From IMG/VR virus record IMGVR_UViG_3300020596_000029, positions 1 to 52,887 of that record: a DNA stretch of 52,887 bases, one strand, 5' to 3'. The stretch is from a virus. The translations under genes were made by a program, and so were the position numbers. The notes below the pieces were generated by a model, which worked only from the letters and a program-made list of their open reading frames with translations, was not told where the DNA came from and made no database searches. Below are positions 22,821-32,190 of the stretch, piece by piece. Position 1 is the first letter of the stretch, and the number at the start of each line of letters is the position of its first letter.

Positions 22821-25800
22821 ATGCCAGATGTAAATATCCTAATCAACGCGACAGATAAAGCATCTGGGCCGCTAAAGTCAGTCGGCGGTGAAGTTGACAA
22901 CCTCAACAACAAAGCCAAAAACGCCGCGAGTAGTGGCCTAGCATCGCTTGCGGGTGCGCTCGGCACTGCAATTGCTGTGGGTGCGGCGACAGGCGTTGTG
23001 GCGCTGGTAGGGCTTGGCGGCGCTGTAGCTGTAACGGGCATTGCATTCGACAACATGAAAGAGCAAGCCCAGATTGCCTTCACAACGATGCTGGGCAGTG
23101 GCGCGCAAGCCAAAGCTTTTCTTGATGATTTGCAGAAATTTGCCGCCAAAACCCCGTTTGAATTCCCAGAATTAGTATCAGCCTCGCAACGCATGTTAGC
23201 GATGGGCTTTGCGGCTGAGGACGTGCTGCCTACCCTGACGGCGATTGGTGACGCCGTGGCGGGGCTTGGTGGCTCAAGCGAAATGGTGGGGCGTGTCACA
23301 ACTGCCCTGGGCCAAATGCAAGCAAAAGGCAAAGCGTCCGGTGAGGAAATGATGCAACTTACCGAGGCGGGTATTCCTGCCTGGAAGTTTTTAGCCGACG
23401 CCATTGGCACCAACGTTGCCGGGGCAATGAAAGCCGTCACGGCGGGGACAGTCAGTGCTGACGTTGCCATTGGCGCATTGGTCGCGGGCATGAACGCCAA
23501 GTTTGGTGGCTTGATGGAAGCGCAGTCCAAAACTTTTGGTGGAATGTTGTCAACCATCAAAGACACATTTAGCCAGGTAAGCGGCCAGGTAATGCAGCCG
23601 CTCTTCGAGCAACTCACGCGCGGACTTGCAATGGTTGTTTCGTGGACAAGCAGCCCCGCGTTTACCTCTGGCGTAGCAGCACTTGTGGGGTGGATGGAAA
23701 AGGCGGGCGTGGCGGCAGAGCGGTTTTTCGATCATATTAGTGCAGGGCTTTCGCCTATCGACGCGCTCAGTAACGCTTTTGCGCTTGTGCTGCCTGATAG
23801 TTTATTTGCTATCTGGTGGAGATTTACCGAGATTCTTAAAGGCACTACGCGCTTTGTTCAAAGCTTGTTCGGCGAAGTCAAACGTTTTGAAGATGACTCG
23901 CCGATGATGGGCTATTTACTCGACCTGGGCGACCGCGTCCGTGAGGTGTTTGGTTACTTCGTGGATTGGCTCGGGCGAGCGGCCAAAGCGACATGGGATT
24001 ATGCCCAGCGCGTGTTACCTCCCTTCATCGAGGTTCTGGTCAAAGTGTGGGACGGCTTAGTTTTTGGTGCCGACATGATTGGAAAATTCATCGCCTCGCT
24101 CGCGAAAACTTTTATGCCTGTTAGCGCAGCTATAGCCAAATTCGGCGGCTTTGAGGACATCTTGAACGCGGTGGTAGCGGTGCTTGGCTACTTCGTGTTG
24201 ACAGCCATCCCGCCGCTGATTGCGGGCCTTGTCTCGTTCCTGGCACCCATCGCGGGCGTGATTGCAGCGGTGACGGCCTTGCGCTGGGCGTGGGAAAACG
24301 ACTTTGGGCGGATACGCTCCTACACACAGGAGACGGTCAAGAGAATTTCAGACTGGTTTTTCAAAGAGTCTGGCATCTGGAAAGGCACCTGGGAGGAAAC
24401 AGTCGAGTATATCACCTGGTACGTGGAGCGCGGCTGGAAGATCGACCTGTTCAATGCCACGGTGGGCAACTGGGCAAACATTCGTGAAAAATTGAAATTC
24501 CACTGGCGGATAATGCGCGACACGCTGATCGCGTGGACGAATGAAACCATACAGGACATTGTAGGATGGAAAGACAGAACAGTCCACGCTTTTTTTGAGT
24601 TGGGAAGGAATATTTCAGACGCTTGGAGAGACTGGACAGGGCCGACAGTTCATGATCTTGAAGTATGGGCCGTCGTAACGCAGTCGAGAATTAAGCATTG
24701 GATTGATTGGGGAATCAAGTATTTTAATGATTTCAAGACTGACGCCGTTGCGGTGTTTGACGCTGTCCTGGGCTGGTGGGATGACAACATTCAGCCGTGG
24801 CTAGACGCGGGGCGCGATGTAATTCAGGGGCTTTGGGACGGCATACGCGACAAGTGGACTGACCTCTCGTCTTGGTTTAGCGGCGTTTGGGGTGACTTGT
24901 CCGACCGCTTCAAACGCTTTTTTGGCATCGCATCGCCATCAACTGTCTTTTACGGATACGGTAAAAACTTGATGGAAGGTTTGGGCGAGGGCATCCGCGC
25001 CTACGCCAGCGTGCCGATTTCGTACATGGAAAGCGTAAGCAATAGCTTGACATCGCAGATGGATCGGCTTAAAGGCGCGGTGGTGCAGAATGTATTTGAC
25101 CTCAAAAACGCCGTCAAACAATTTAACCTTGACCCGGCAACCGTGCCTGTGTCGTGGGGTGGCACCTTGCAGCCTGGGCAGGGTATCAATAATCTGCCCA
25201 TCCACACCAACCCCACCGCCATCACCCCTGTTGTGTCAACAACGCCCATCAGCACCATCGGCAGTGCCGTGGGTGGCAATCTTGCCACAACGGGCAGCAG
25301 CCAAAACCTATTGGGTGGCATCAGCGTAGGCAGCGCCAACATTCAGGGCGCGGTCGATAGTGCGGCGGCGTCTGCCAACAAAGTCAAGGATTTCATCGCG
25401 GGCCTGGGCGACTTCCTCATGGCGACGGTAGACAACCGCACCATGTCCAGAGTATTTCAAACGCTTGACGCTAATCTGACAGGCATCAACGATTTGCGTG
25501 CAGCGGATGCCAGTATCGGCCAAACAATGGCAAGCATCCTGGGCGTTGACACGCTGTATGGGCGACTGACTGACAGCGTTCAATTGGTGATGGATAAAAT
25601 CACGGCGGGTACCGACATCAACAAAGTCAAAGAACTTTTGCAGTCGGCTGTTACATTTCGTGAGTTAGCCAACTTCCATTCCACCACCGACTACGCCAAC
25701 GTACTTCCGACCGATACGCGGCTGACAGGTGGCACGGCAAGCGCGCCGGGTACGGTCAATAACTTCAACATCAACCTCGCGAGTGGGGCCAGCGCGAGTG

Positions 25801-25859
25801 ACGATCTGCGTAGTACGTTTAATTTGCTCAATAGCCTGTACGGAACGGCACCCGCATGA
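22821..25859 (+). CDS. Tape measure protein
   Basis: 1012 residues, the longest gene. The N-terminal third has the tape-measure domain (FDNMKEQAQIAFTTMLGSGAQAKAFLDDLQKFAAKTPFEFPELVSASQRMLAMGF, SGEEMMQLTEAGIPAWKFLADAIG). Hydrophobic segments follow (about residues 445-495). Trp-rich helices fill the centre (W-D-I-PWLDAGRDVIQGLWDG), followed by a GIASPSTVFYGYGKNLMEGLGEGI block common in these proteins. At about 0.15 nm per residue it implies a tail of roughly 150 nm. Four bases overlap with the next gene (ATGA). Confidence 0.95.
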   Translation: MPDVNILINATDKASGPLKSVGGEVDNLNNKAKNAASSGLASLAGALGTAIAVGAATGVVALVGLGGAVAVTGIAFDNMKEQAQIAFTTMLGSGAQAKAFLDDLQKFAAKTPFEFPELVSASQRMLAMGFAAEDVLPTLTAIGDAVAGLGGSSEMVGRVTTALGQMQAKGKASGEEMMQLTEAGIPAWKFLADAIGTNVAGAMKAVTAGTVSADVAIGALVAGMNAKFGGLMEAQSKTFGGMLSTIKDTFSQVSGQVMQPLFEQLTRGLAMVVSWTSSPAFTSGVAALVGWMEKAGVAAERFFDHISAGLSPIDALSNAFALVLPDSLFAIWWRFTEILKGTTRFVQSLFGEVKRFEDDSPMMGYLLDLGDRVREVFGYFVDWLGRAAKATWDYAQRVLPPFIEVLVKVWDGLVFGADMIGKFIASLAKTFMPVSAAIAKFGGFEDILNAVVAVLGYFVLTAIPPLIAGLVSFLAPIAGVIAAVTALRWAWENDFGRIRSYTQETVKRISDWFFKESGIWKGTWEETVEYITWYVERGWKIDLFNATVGNWANIREKLKFHWRIMRDTLIAWTNETIQDIVGWKDRTVHAFFELGRNISDAWRDWTGPTVHDLEVWAVVTQSRIKHWIDWGIKYFNDFKTDAVAVFDAVLGWWDDNIQPWLDAGRDVIQGLWDGIRDKWTDLSSWFSGVWGDLSDRFKRFFGIASPSTVFYGYGKNLMEGLGEGIRAYASVPISYMESVSNSLTSQMDRLKGAVVQNVFDLKNAVKQFNLDPATVPVSWGGTLQPGQGINNLPIHTNPTAITPVVSTTPISTIGSAVGGNLATTGSSQNLLGGISVGSANIQGAVDSAAASANKVKDFIAGLGDFLMATVDNRTMSRVFQTLDANLTGINDLRAADASIGQTMASILGVDTLYGRLTDSVQLVMDKITAGTDINKVKELLQSAVTFRELANFHSTTDYANVLPTDTRLTGGTASAPGTVNNFNINLASGASASDDLRSTFNLLNSLYGTAPA

Positions 25860-26770
25860 GTTACACCGTAGAGATTATCCGCGGCAGCACAACATACAAT
25901 CTGTCGAATGGCGCGCCCTATTGGTCGCTGACGTTGACGGGCATTGGATTACCCCCCATTCGCCTCATCAAAGAGCGCGGGCCACAGCAGCACGGCTCCA
26001 CCGTGGTAGGTCATCTTCTTGATGAGCGACTCATCAATTTGGCACTGCTCATCAAGGTGGCTACCGAGGCACTTTCCGACCAAGCCCGCGACGACCTAGC
26101 GGAAATACTCAAGCCAGTTGACGACTTGCCGTGCAAGATACGCATCACGCGCGAGGATGGTACGCAGCGGCAAATCGACGCCTATACCGTAGGCACGGTG
26201 GACTTCCCCAACACGCAACAAGACCGCTTTGCCGGAACGCAAATGGTGATCGCTCAGTTTGAGGCACCTGACCCCATCCCGTATAACCCGGCGCTGAACA
26301 ACATTGTCTTTACGGTGGTTAGCGGCGGCGCGGCCCCTGGCGGCTACACGGTTCCGCTGTTTATCCCGATGATTTACGCCGTGGGCAGCAGCATAAACGA
26401 CGTAGAGAATCTTGTCTATGTAGGAAAAAGGGAAACATTTCCCATTATCTTTGTGACTGGCCCCGCTGTCAGTTTGGTGATCACCAACGAAACAACAGAC
26501 CAAATACTAGATTTCACAGGTCATACCATCGCGGCGGGCGTCACCTATGCCATTGATTTGCGTTACGGCTACAAAACTATCACAGACCATCTTGGTGTGC
26601 GGCAAAATGCTGCGCTGACTGATGCGAGCGACCTGGTGACATGGAGCATTGTACCAACGCCCACCGCGCCAGGTGGCGTGAATGACATACGAGTTAACGT
26701 GCCTTCCGGCGCAACCGTAGACACAAAAATACGCGTAGAATACTATGATAGATACCCATCGTTGGGATAA
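25856..26770 (+). CDS. Distal tail protein (Dit-like)
   Basis: 304 residues after the tape measure, the usual Dit position. The N-terminus (VEIIRGSTTYNLSNGAPYWSLTLTGIGLPPIRLIKERGPQQHGSTVVGHLLDERLINLALLI) and the C-terminal galectin-like beta domain (FPIIFVTGPAVSLVITNETTDQILDF...) match siphovirus Dit architecture. It would form the hub ring that joins tube and tip. Confidence 0.75.
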   Translation: MSYTVEIIRGSTTYNLSNGAPYWSLTLTGIGLPPIRLIKERGPQQHGSTVVGHLLDERLINLALLIKVATEALSDQARDDLAEILKPVDDLPCKIRITREDGTQRQIDAYTVGTVDFPNTQQDRFAGTQMVIAQFEAPDPIPYNPALNNIVFTVVSGGAAPGGYTVPLFIPMIYAVGSSINDVENLVYVGKRETFPIIFVTGPAVSLVITNETTDQILDFTGHTIAAGVTYAIDLRYGYKTITDHLGVRQNAALTDASDLVTWSIVPTPTAPGGVNDIRVNVPSGATVDTKIRVEYYDRYPSLG

Positions 26771-26779
26771 GAGGCAATT

Positions 26780-28069
26780 TTGGCTGAATTAAGCATACTC
26801 TGGGAAACAGTTTCGGGAACGGGTGACAGCAGCACATCGGGTTATACAGACACTTTGATGTTTCAGCTTTTTCGCTCACTGTTTTCGCGTACTGCCAACC
26901 TGGGCGGCGTCACTCCTGACTTTCAAAACGAGTTAGCGGTAACGGGCGCGTCATCACCTGTCGCCGTGAACACAGGCGCAGGGCTTGTCTATGGCATACC
27001 CTATTTCAATAGTGCCAGCGTCAACGTCGTCATCGCCACGCCAGGCGCCAGCACGCGCGTTGATCGCATTGTGCTGCGTGCGAGTTGGGCGGCTAAGACG
27101 GTTCGTATCACGAGAATTGCAGGCACGGAGGGTGCGGGCGCTCCTGCTATGACGCAGATAGGCGGCACGACCTGGGATATACCACTAGCCACAGTGAGTA
27201 TTACCACGGGTGCCGTAATCACCGTTACTGATGGCCGTGAGTGGTTAGATGGCGCGGGCGACGGCACGATTGACAGCACAAAGCTCGCAACGGGGGCAGT
27301 GACCACCGCCAAGATTGCAGCAAGCGCGGTTGGAGCATCTGAACTCGCAACGAGCGCAGTAACCACCGCCAAGATTGCAGACGATGCTGTCACCGCCGCC
27401 AAACTTTCAAACATGGCTCAAGATACTATCAGGGGGCGCATTACAGCTAGCACAGGCGACCCAGAGGATTTGTCTGCTACCAACGTTCGCACGATCATCA
27501 ACGTCGCCAACGGAGCAGACGTTACTAGCGCCACAAATATCGCCAGTTCTGTCGTTGGGTCAAGTGCCAAGACAACGCCAATCGATGCAGACTCCATCGC
27601 ATTGATTGACAGCGCAGCCAGCAACGCGCTCAAAAAAGTGACGATTGCCAATTTGCGCTTGGTCACGGCTACGGCAGCAAAAGCATCTTTTACGCCAACC
27701 TATCTGGTGGCAGGATCAGAGACGGGTGTAACGTACGGCCTCCGGAACGGACAATATCTCGTTTCGGGCGAAATGGTTTTTGTTAGCATTCACATGGAGC
27801 TGACCAACAAAGGGGCAGGGTCGGGTGCTATCACCATCGGTGGTTTGCCATTTTCCGTTGTATCTCCTGCCGCGTCGATGGCGGTAAATTGGCATTTAGG
27901 CACGACGAGCCTTGTACACATGAGCGGGTTAGTTTTGGTATCCGGCACGACAATAACCCTGTATGGCATGACCGCGGCGGCGACAAGTTCGCTAACCTCT
28001 ATTCAAAATTCGGATATGTCCAATACTTCCCGGCTTTATATTTCAGGATCATATTTCAAGGCAGCATAA
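26780..28069 (+). CDS. Baseplate or tail fibre protein
   Basis: 429 residues. TTG start with AAGAGG seven bases upstream. The N-terminus looks like a baseplate attachment domain (ELAVTGASSPVAVNTGAGLVYG...VDRIVLRASWAAKTVRI). The middle has TTAKIA and ELATSAVTTAKIADDAVTAAKL repeats and VRTIINVANGADVTSATN, as found in fibre shafts, and the end is a beta-rich tip. The same shaft-type segments occur in the proteins at 17198 and 29191. Confidence 0.7.
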   Translation: MAELSILWETVSGTGDSSTSGYTDTLMFQLFRSLFSRTANLGGVTPDFQNELAVTGASSPVAVNTGAGLVYGIPYFNSASVNVVIATPGASTRVDRIVLRASWAAKTVRITRIAGTEGAGAPAMTQIGGTTWDIPLATVSITTGAVITVTDGREWLDGAGDGTIDSTKLATGAVTTAKIAASAVGASELATSAVTTAKIADDAVTAAKLSNMAQDTIRGRITASTGDPEDLSATNVRTIINVANGADVTSATNIASSVVGSSAKTTPIDADSIALIDSAASNALKKVTIANLRLVTATAAKASFTPTYLVAGSETGVTYGLRNGQYLVSGEMVFVSIHMELTNKGAGSGAITIGGLPFSVVSPAASMAVNWHLGTTSLVHMSGLVLVSGTTITLYGMTAAATSSLTSIQNSDMSNTSRLYISGSYFKAA

Positions 28070-28072
28070 CGC

Positions 28073-29194
28073 ATGACCACCTCCTACATCGTTCGCATCC
28101 GCAACCGCGCCGGCGTGCGTCAATACGACGTGACCGACTTTCTCGCGCTCAACTACAGTAAAGTCGTTAACGATGTAGGCATGTTGCGCGTTGACTTGGC
28201 GGGCAATCATCAGGCAATTGCCGCGCTTGAAAAGGACGGCCAGATTGAAGTGTGGCGTTATGACGACGCAGAAGGCATCGCGCCCTACTGCGACTTCTAC
28301 GGCCTCTATCGTGACCGCGACCGACGCACGCCCACCGATTCCAAAAACGGAATATTCACCCTGAAATGCGTGTCCCAACTGCACTTCCTCAAGCGCGCGC
28401 TGATTGCCTTTTATGCAGGCACGAACCTACGCAACGATTTCACGGCTGTGGTGGCTGAAACCGTGATGAAACTCATGGTGCGCTATAACGCAACGGTGGA
28501 TGCCACCACTGCCAATAGCCGCCGACGAACGGTGGGTACATGGTCAACAAATATCAGCTATGCCGCTGATACGGCCGCGGGCGCGAGTATTACAAAAGCC
28601 TTTGCCCACCTAAACTTGCTCGAAGCCTTGCAGGAAGTAGCTTTGCTGGGCGGTCTTGATTTTGATTTGGTCAAGACGGGTTTGCAGACGTGGCAATTTC
28701 GCACCTACGCGCTCTTGGGAGTTGACCGCACGGCGACGGTGAAGTTCAGCATGTCATGGGGCAATATGGAGAATCCATCTTTAACGGGGGGCGGCTTGGA
28801 CGAGGCGACAGTTGCCATTGTGGGGGGTGAAGGCGAGGAGGCGGCGCGCGCTTTTGCCATACGTACAGGGCCGAATTATGTCGCTAATTACAATGACATC
28901 GAGGTCTTTGTCAACGCCGCGCAACAGGTTAGCGGCTCGCTTAATGCCGCTGGAGACGCACGGCTAAAAGAATTGCGCTCCCGTGAAGATTTCGTCTTTG
29001 ATACATTGCAGGGGGGGGCATATCGCTATGGGCGCGATTACTGCGCGGCGGGGGCTATGGGTGACAAGGTGACGGTGACTTACGCCGAGGCATCTGTCAT
29101 CAAGAAAATTCGCGGCGCGCATGTTGCGGTTGCGACTGCGGCAGGCGGGCAAAAGGCTGAACAAATTCGCTTGGACATGGTGACGGCTCTATGA
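28073..29194 (+). CDS. Tail hub protein (gp37-like / Tal)
   Basis: 373 residues. Resembles the siphovirus ReqiPepy6 gp37-like hub family: YIVRIRNRAGVRQYDVTDFLALNYSKVVNDVGMLRVDL at the N-terminus, GQIEVWRYDDAEG...YCDFYGLYRDRDR, then the hub core and a KVTVTYAEASVIKKIRGAHVAV ending. It probably closes the tail tip below Dit. Overlaps the following fibre gene by four bases. Confidence 0.72.
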   Translation: MTTSYIVRIRNRAGVRQYDVTDFLALNYSKVVNDVGMLRVDLAGNHQAIAALEKDGQIEVWRYDDAEGIAPYCDFYGLYRDRDRRTPTDSKNGIFTLKCVSQLHFLKRALIAFYAGTNLRNDFTAVVAETVMKLMVRYNATVDATTANSRRRTVGTWSTNISYAADTAAGASITKAFAHLNLLEALQEVALLGGLDFDLVKTGLQTWQFRTYALLGVDRTATVKFSMSWGNMENPSLTGGGLDEATVAIVGGEGEEAARAFAIRTGPNYVANYNDIEVFVNAAQQVSGSLNAAGDARLKELRSREDFVFDTLQGGAYRYGRDYCAAGAMGDKVTVTYAEASVIKKIRGAHVAVATAAGGQKAEQIRLDMVTAL

Positions 29195-30672
29195 CGCCTC
29201 AGGAGGAAACGCTGTTTCGGCAGTTGATCCAGGAAATAGCCCGCATCAAGAAAGTTATTGGTGTTACGGATACCCTGGAAATGGTAGCGAGTACCTACAC
29301 AGACGAGCAGGCTCAGGACGCCGTGGGCACTATCCTCACGGACACCACGACGATAGACTTTACCTACGTCGACGCAACGCCTGGAATCGTCGCCTCTGTC
29401 AAAACTGATTCCATCGACAATACGCTTTTGGCGAACATGGCGGCAGACACGATTAAGGGGTACGCTGGCATAGGCACAGGTGACCCAACCGATCTGACGG
29501 CAACGCAAGCCAGAACCATCCTCAACGTTGCCAGTGGTGCCGATGTAACAGGCACGGCCATCACCGCACTGGCGGCAAAGGTAACGCCCGTTGATGCCGA
29601 CGCGGTGGTCATCACCGACAGCGCAGCAGCTGACGCGCCGAAACGTACACTGTGGAGCAACATAAAGGCGACGCTAAAAGCCTATTTCGACCCGTTGTAT
29701 GTGCAACTTGCGGGTGTAGCGGGTGGGCAGCGAGTGACGGGGATTGCTTCGACAGGGATTGCGCTGGAGGCGTATCGCAACCTTGTGGCGGCATCGACGG
29801 ATTCGCCTGTGTTTCAAGTTTACCAAGATCATGCCAGCGATGATCAGCCGGTGGCTGTGTTCAGACAGGATGGCAGCGGCAATATCATTGAGGGCTACAA
29901 TAACGCTGGTGCTAAGGTGATGTGGAATGAGCAGGGTTCGACGTACAGCATCCTGAAAACTGATGCGAGTACGTTGGGGACTTCGGCTTTTTCTGGATTT
30001 GGCACGGCCACCGATCAGGGGCGCATTGAGTATAGTGCCTATGGGTCTGCGCTTAGTGGCTCACATTTTGGGCAGACGCGTGCGGGGGCTGGCATTTTTC
30101 GCACAGTGGACTTGACCAAGTTTTTGCTTGGCACGTTTGACTCTGCGCCTGTCATTTTTGGCACCAATAACACGTTTGCCGGGGCAATTTCGACGGCGCA
30201 GGACTGGGGCATTGGCGTGCTGGCTCCCGCCGCAAGGCTAGACGTACTACAGCTGACGCTTGGAAGCGCAGTACAGAAGTTGGCTTCAACCGCTACGAAT
30301 GACGACCCGTCCGAAATTGTCTATCAAAACCGCGTTGCTACTACCGATGCCACAGTCACCACACTGCACACTTTTACGATTCCCGCCTCAACTACCTACG
30401 CGATTCGTGCCACAGTGGTGGCGAGGCGCACAGGGGGAGTATCGGGCGCAGCGGAAGACGGTGCGTTTTATACACTTGAGTCTGTATACAAAAATGTAGC
30501 GGGTGTGGCGACCATTATCGGGGCAGCGGTTTACACAGCAAAAGAGTCTGTCGCAGGATGGGATGCCGTCTTCGATGTGACGGGAGCGACCGTACGGGCC
30601 AGGGTAACTGGGGCTGCAACTACGTCAATTACCTGGCACGTGACCGCTAAAGTGAACATGGTCAGCACATAG
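29191..30672 (+). CDS. Tail fibre protein
   Basis: 493 residues. N-terminal attachment helix (EETLFRQLIQEIARIKKVIG), a fibre-type segment (YTDEQAQDAVGTILTDTTTIDFTY), a shaft with ARTILNVASGADVTG shared with the protein at 26780, then a beta-rich tip (YVQLAGVAGGQRVTGI..., GTFDSAPVIFGTNNTFAGAIS). A likely host-recognition fibre. The C-terminal 110 residues form a separate sandwich. Confidence 0.72.
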   Translation: MTPQEETLFRQLIQEIARIKKVIGVTDTLEMVASTYTDEQAQDAVGTILTDTTTIDFTYVDATPGIVASVKTDSIDNTLLANMAADTIKGYAGIGTGDPTDLTATQARTILNVASGADVTGTAITALAAKVTPVDADAVVITDSAAADAPKRTLWSNIKATLKAYFDPLYVQLAGVAGGQRVTGIASTGIALEAYRNLVAASTDSPVFQVYQDHASDDQPVAVFRQDGSGNIIEGYNNAGAKVMWNEQGSTYSILKTDASTLGTSAFSGFGTATDQGRIEYSAYGSALSGSHFGQTRAGAGIFRTVDLTKFLLGTFDSAPVIFGTNNTFAGAISTAQDWGIGVLAPAARLDVLQLTLGSAVQKLASTATNDDPSEIVYQNRVATTDATVTTLHTFTIPASTTYAIRATVVARRTGGVSGAAEDGAFYTLESVYKNVAGVATIIGAAVYTAKESVAGWDAVFDVTGATVRARVTGAATTSITWHVTAKVNMVST

Positions 30673-30682
30673 GGAGGCAACA

Positions 30683-30952
30683 ATGGCGGGTAATATAAGC
30701 ATAACGATAGGGAGCAATACCTTCACGTTGCCACTGGCCGCAACGAACGCTCAGATAGGCTCGGCCCTCACGCGTTACGCGCGTAGCCTGGGCATCTCCA
30801 CCGCTGGCACGAACGCCGAGAGCATGACGGCTATCCTGGAACACATACGCGACGACATTAGACGCCGCTCTAAAGACGCGCAACTGGCGGACATCGAAGC
30901 GGCACAGGATGCTGCCAACCAAGCGACTGTCGATGCAGACAATCCGTTGTAG
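30683..30952 (+). CDS. Small tail-end protein
   Basis: 89 residues after the fibre gene with AGGGAGG before the ATG. N-terminal strands (ISITIGSNTFTLPLAAT), a helix (AQIGSALTRYARSLG) and an acidic helical end (LADIEAAQDAANQATVD). Conserved-looking but of unknown role, perhaps a fibre chaperone or tip protein. It ends the rightward late operon. Confidence 0.5.
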   Translation: MAGNISITIGSNTFTLPLAATNAQIGSALTRYARSLGISTAGTNAESMTAILEHIRDDIRRRSKDAQLADIEAAQDAANQATVDADNPL

Positions 30953-30954
30953 GG

Positions 30955-30985
30955 CCAACGCCGGGTTGGCTAGCCCCGGCGTTGG
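30955..30985. terminator. Hairpin between convergent operons
   Basis: CCAACGCCGGG (30955-30965) pairs perfectly with 30975-30985 around a nine-base loop. No T-run on either side. It lies exactly where rightward late genes meet leftward early genes, so a two-way terminator or mRNA-protecting hairpin is likely. Confidence 0.6.
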
Positions 30986-31034
30986 TGTGCGGCTATTCGA
31001 TTGCGCCATGCTCAGGGCGTTGCTGTGTTCTGTG

Positions 31035-31241
31035 CTATTCCTCACCGCCAGTGAGGTTCTCGACGATGATGTCGATTGCCTCCTGCTCGGTGAGGCAGTT
31101 GACCGTCTCGTCGTTGCAGGCGACCCAGAATTTACCCTCCAGGTCAAGCCCCACCATCAAGTCTCCGCCAATTAGACGGCCTATTGTGTCGGCGCGCTCT
31201 ACAGATTCCTCTGCTATTCTGCGTGCTTGTTGCTCGTTCAT
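31035..31241 (-). CDS. Small early protein
   Basis: 68 residues, last gene of the leftward block, with GAGGAG nine bases before the ATG. An amphipathic helical N-terminus (EQQARRIAEESVERADTIGRLIGG) and an acidic C-terminus. No family recognised. Confidence 0.5.
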   Translation of the reverse strand: MNEQQARRIAEESVERADTIGRLIGGDLMVGLDLEGKFWVACNDETVNCLTEQEAIDIIVENLTGGEE

Positions 31242-31285
31242 GGTTTTTGTCTCCTCTTGTGCATGTGGTTGATTGCGCTAGTTGA

Positions 31286-31624
31286 TTACTCGTCGGCTAC
31301 CTCGATGGCTTCCAAGTGGTCAGCTACCTGTCGCCATGTTGTGCCGATGCCCCGGAAACTATGGGCGGGGCCGGCGTCTAAGCGGTAGAATCCCTTGATG
31401 CCGTTGGTTTCCAGTAATCCTACGTCGCTGCGGTTGGCAGCAACCCATTGTTGGAGCCACGATTGCGTGATACTGCGGGGTTGATTGTTGTTCATGTTCA
31501 TGTTCTCCTCTTGGGTGACAAGTGTGTCTAGCAGTTCTATCATCGTGACTTCGTAGCGTGCTGCTAGTACCTTGAGCCGTCGTCGTGTGCTGTCCAGTAC
31601 TTTGATGGTGGTTACGTCGTTCAT
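31286..31624 (-). CDS. Ribbon-helix-helix-like protein with C-terminal domain
   Basis: 112 residues. The first 37 (TTIKVLDSTRRRLKVLAARYEVTMIELLDTLV) fit a ribbon-helix-helix DNA-binding fold. A second part (ITQSWLQQWVAANRSDVGLLETNGIKGFYRLD...) has no known family. The start is set by AAGGAG. A second, very strong ribosome site (GAGGAGA) lies inside the gene before ATGs at 31501 and 31495, so the C-terminal 71 residues may also be made alone, or two genes have fused. ATG overlaps the stop of the gene before it (ATGA). Confidence 0.6.
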   Translation of the reverse strand: MNDVTTIKVLDSTRRRLKVLAARYEVTMIELLDTLVTQEENMNMNNNQPRSITQSWLQQWVAANRSDVGLLETNGIKGFYRLDAGPAHSFRGIGTTWRQVADHLEAIEVADE

Positions 31625-31815
31625 TTGTATTCTCCTTCGAGTTCGCGCATGGCTGCGACGGCATCCCGGCGGAAGGCCGCCAGCTTGTCGCCGAGCTTGA
31701 GCGTGAACGATTTTGGCTTTGGCCCGGCACCGGGGCGCGAGCCACCGTTGTTTGTGCGCTGGTCGGCGGCGCGCACTTTGGGTCGCGCGCCGCCGTGGTT
31801 GGAAGATGCGTTCAT
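31621..31815 (-). CDS. Small basic protein, probably nucleic-acid binding
   Basis: 64 residues starting NHGGARPKV...NNGGSRPGAGPKPKSFTLKL. The GG-RPGAG-PK motif is common at the N-terminus of small phage and plasmid DNA-binding proteins. The C-terminal helix (AFRRDAVAAMRELEGEY) resembles DAIAAMREIEEE in the 180-residue protein encoded at 32191. Both ends overlap neighbours by four bases. Confidence 0.5.
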   Translation of the reverse strand: MNASSNHGGARPKVRAADQRTNNGGSRPGAGPKPKSFTLKLGDKLAAFRRDAVAAMRELEGEYK

Positions 31816-32087
31816 CGGTTTTCCACTGCGTCAAAAAAGTCAGAGAAAAGTTGCGCCTCCGCCTTTGGGCTTGTTTTCGGCATGGCGTTGAATTCGTCCT
31901 CGGTCATCGGGCGAATCTGACAGAACCAAGACATGCCCTCTGGGCCATTCATCTTCTTGACCGAATCGACCACAAACCATTCGTCGGTCTTGTGTGACTG
32001 GTAGAAGTCTCCAGCCGAAATGCTCTTGTGATGCCAGTGACCGTTTATGATGGTGCCATCTGCCGATTGGTAATATCCGGGTCTCAT
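31812..32087 (-). CDS. Early protein, unknown function
   Basis: 91 residues with GAGGAG before the ATG. Rich in aromatic and His residues (YYQSADGTIINGHWHHKSISAGDFY). No family recognised. Overlaps the next gene by four bases. The gap upstream holds a repeated hairpin element (32151-32184). Confidence 0.5.
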   Translation of the reverse strand: MRPGYYQSADGTIINGHWHHKSISAGDFYQSHKTDEWFVVDSVKKMNGPEGMSWFCQIRPMTEDEFNAMPKTSPKAEAQLFSDFFDAVENR

Positions 32088-32100
32088 TGTGTTTCTCCTC

Positions 32101-32184
32101 TAGGTGTTTCGGCCTTCGTTCCGGCCTTCGTCAGTAGCGCCGATTGCGCTAGACACCGAGCAGTTTTGCGACTTGCCCAGGTCG
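32101..32184 (-). repeat. Repeated intergenic hairpin element, copy A
   Basis: Bases 32151-32184 differ from 32801-32834 at only two positions, and TAGGTGTTTCGGCCTTC (32101-32117) is also shared. On the minus strand the core folds as GGGC-A-AGT, CGCAAA loop, ACT-GCTC. Copies B and C keep the fold with compensating changes. Confidence 0.8.
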
Positions 32185-32190
32185 GCGTGA

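Noticed and set aside
22787-23617. Minus-strand open frame of 276 codons across the tape measure
   Set aside because: Low-complexity Ala/Ser/Pro shadow of the plus-strand gene, with no ribosome site and no promoter.
30955-30985. Hairpin considered as an attachment site core
   Set aside because: No integrase gene is present and its place between convergent operons fits transcription ending better.
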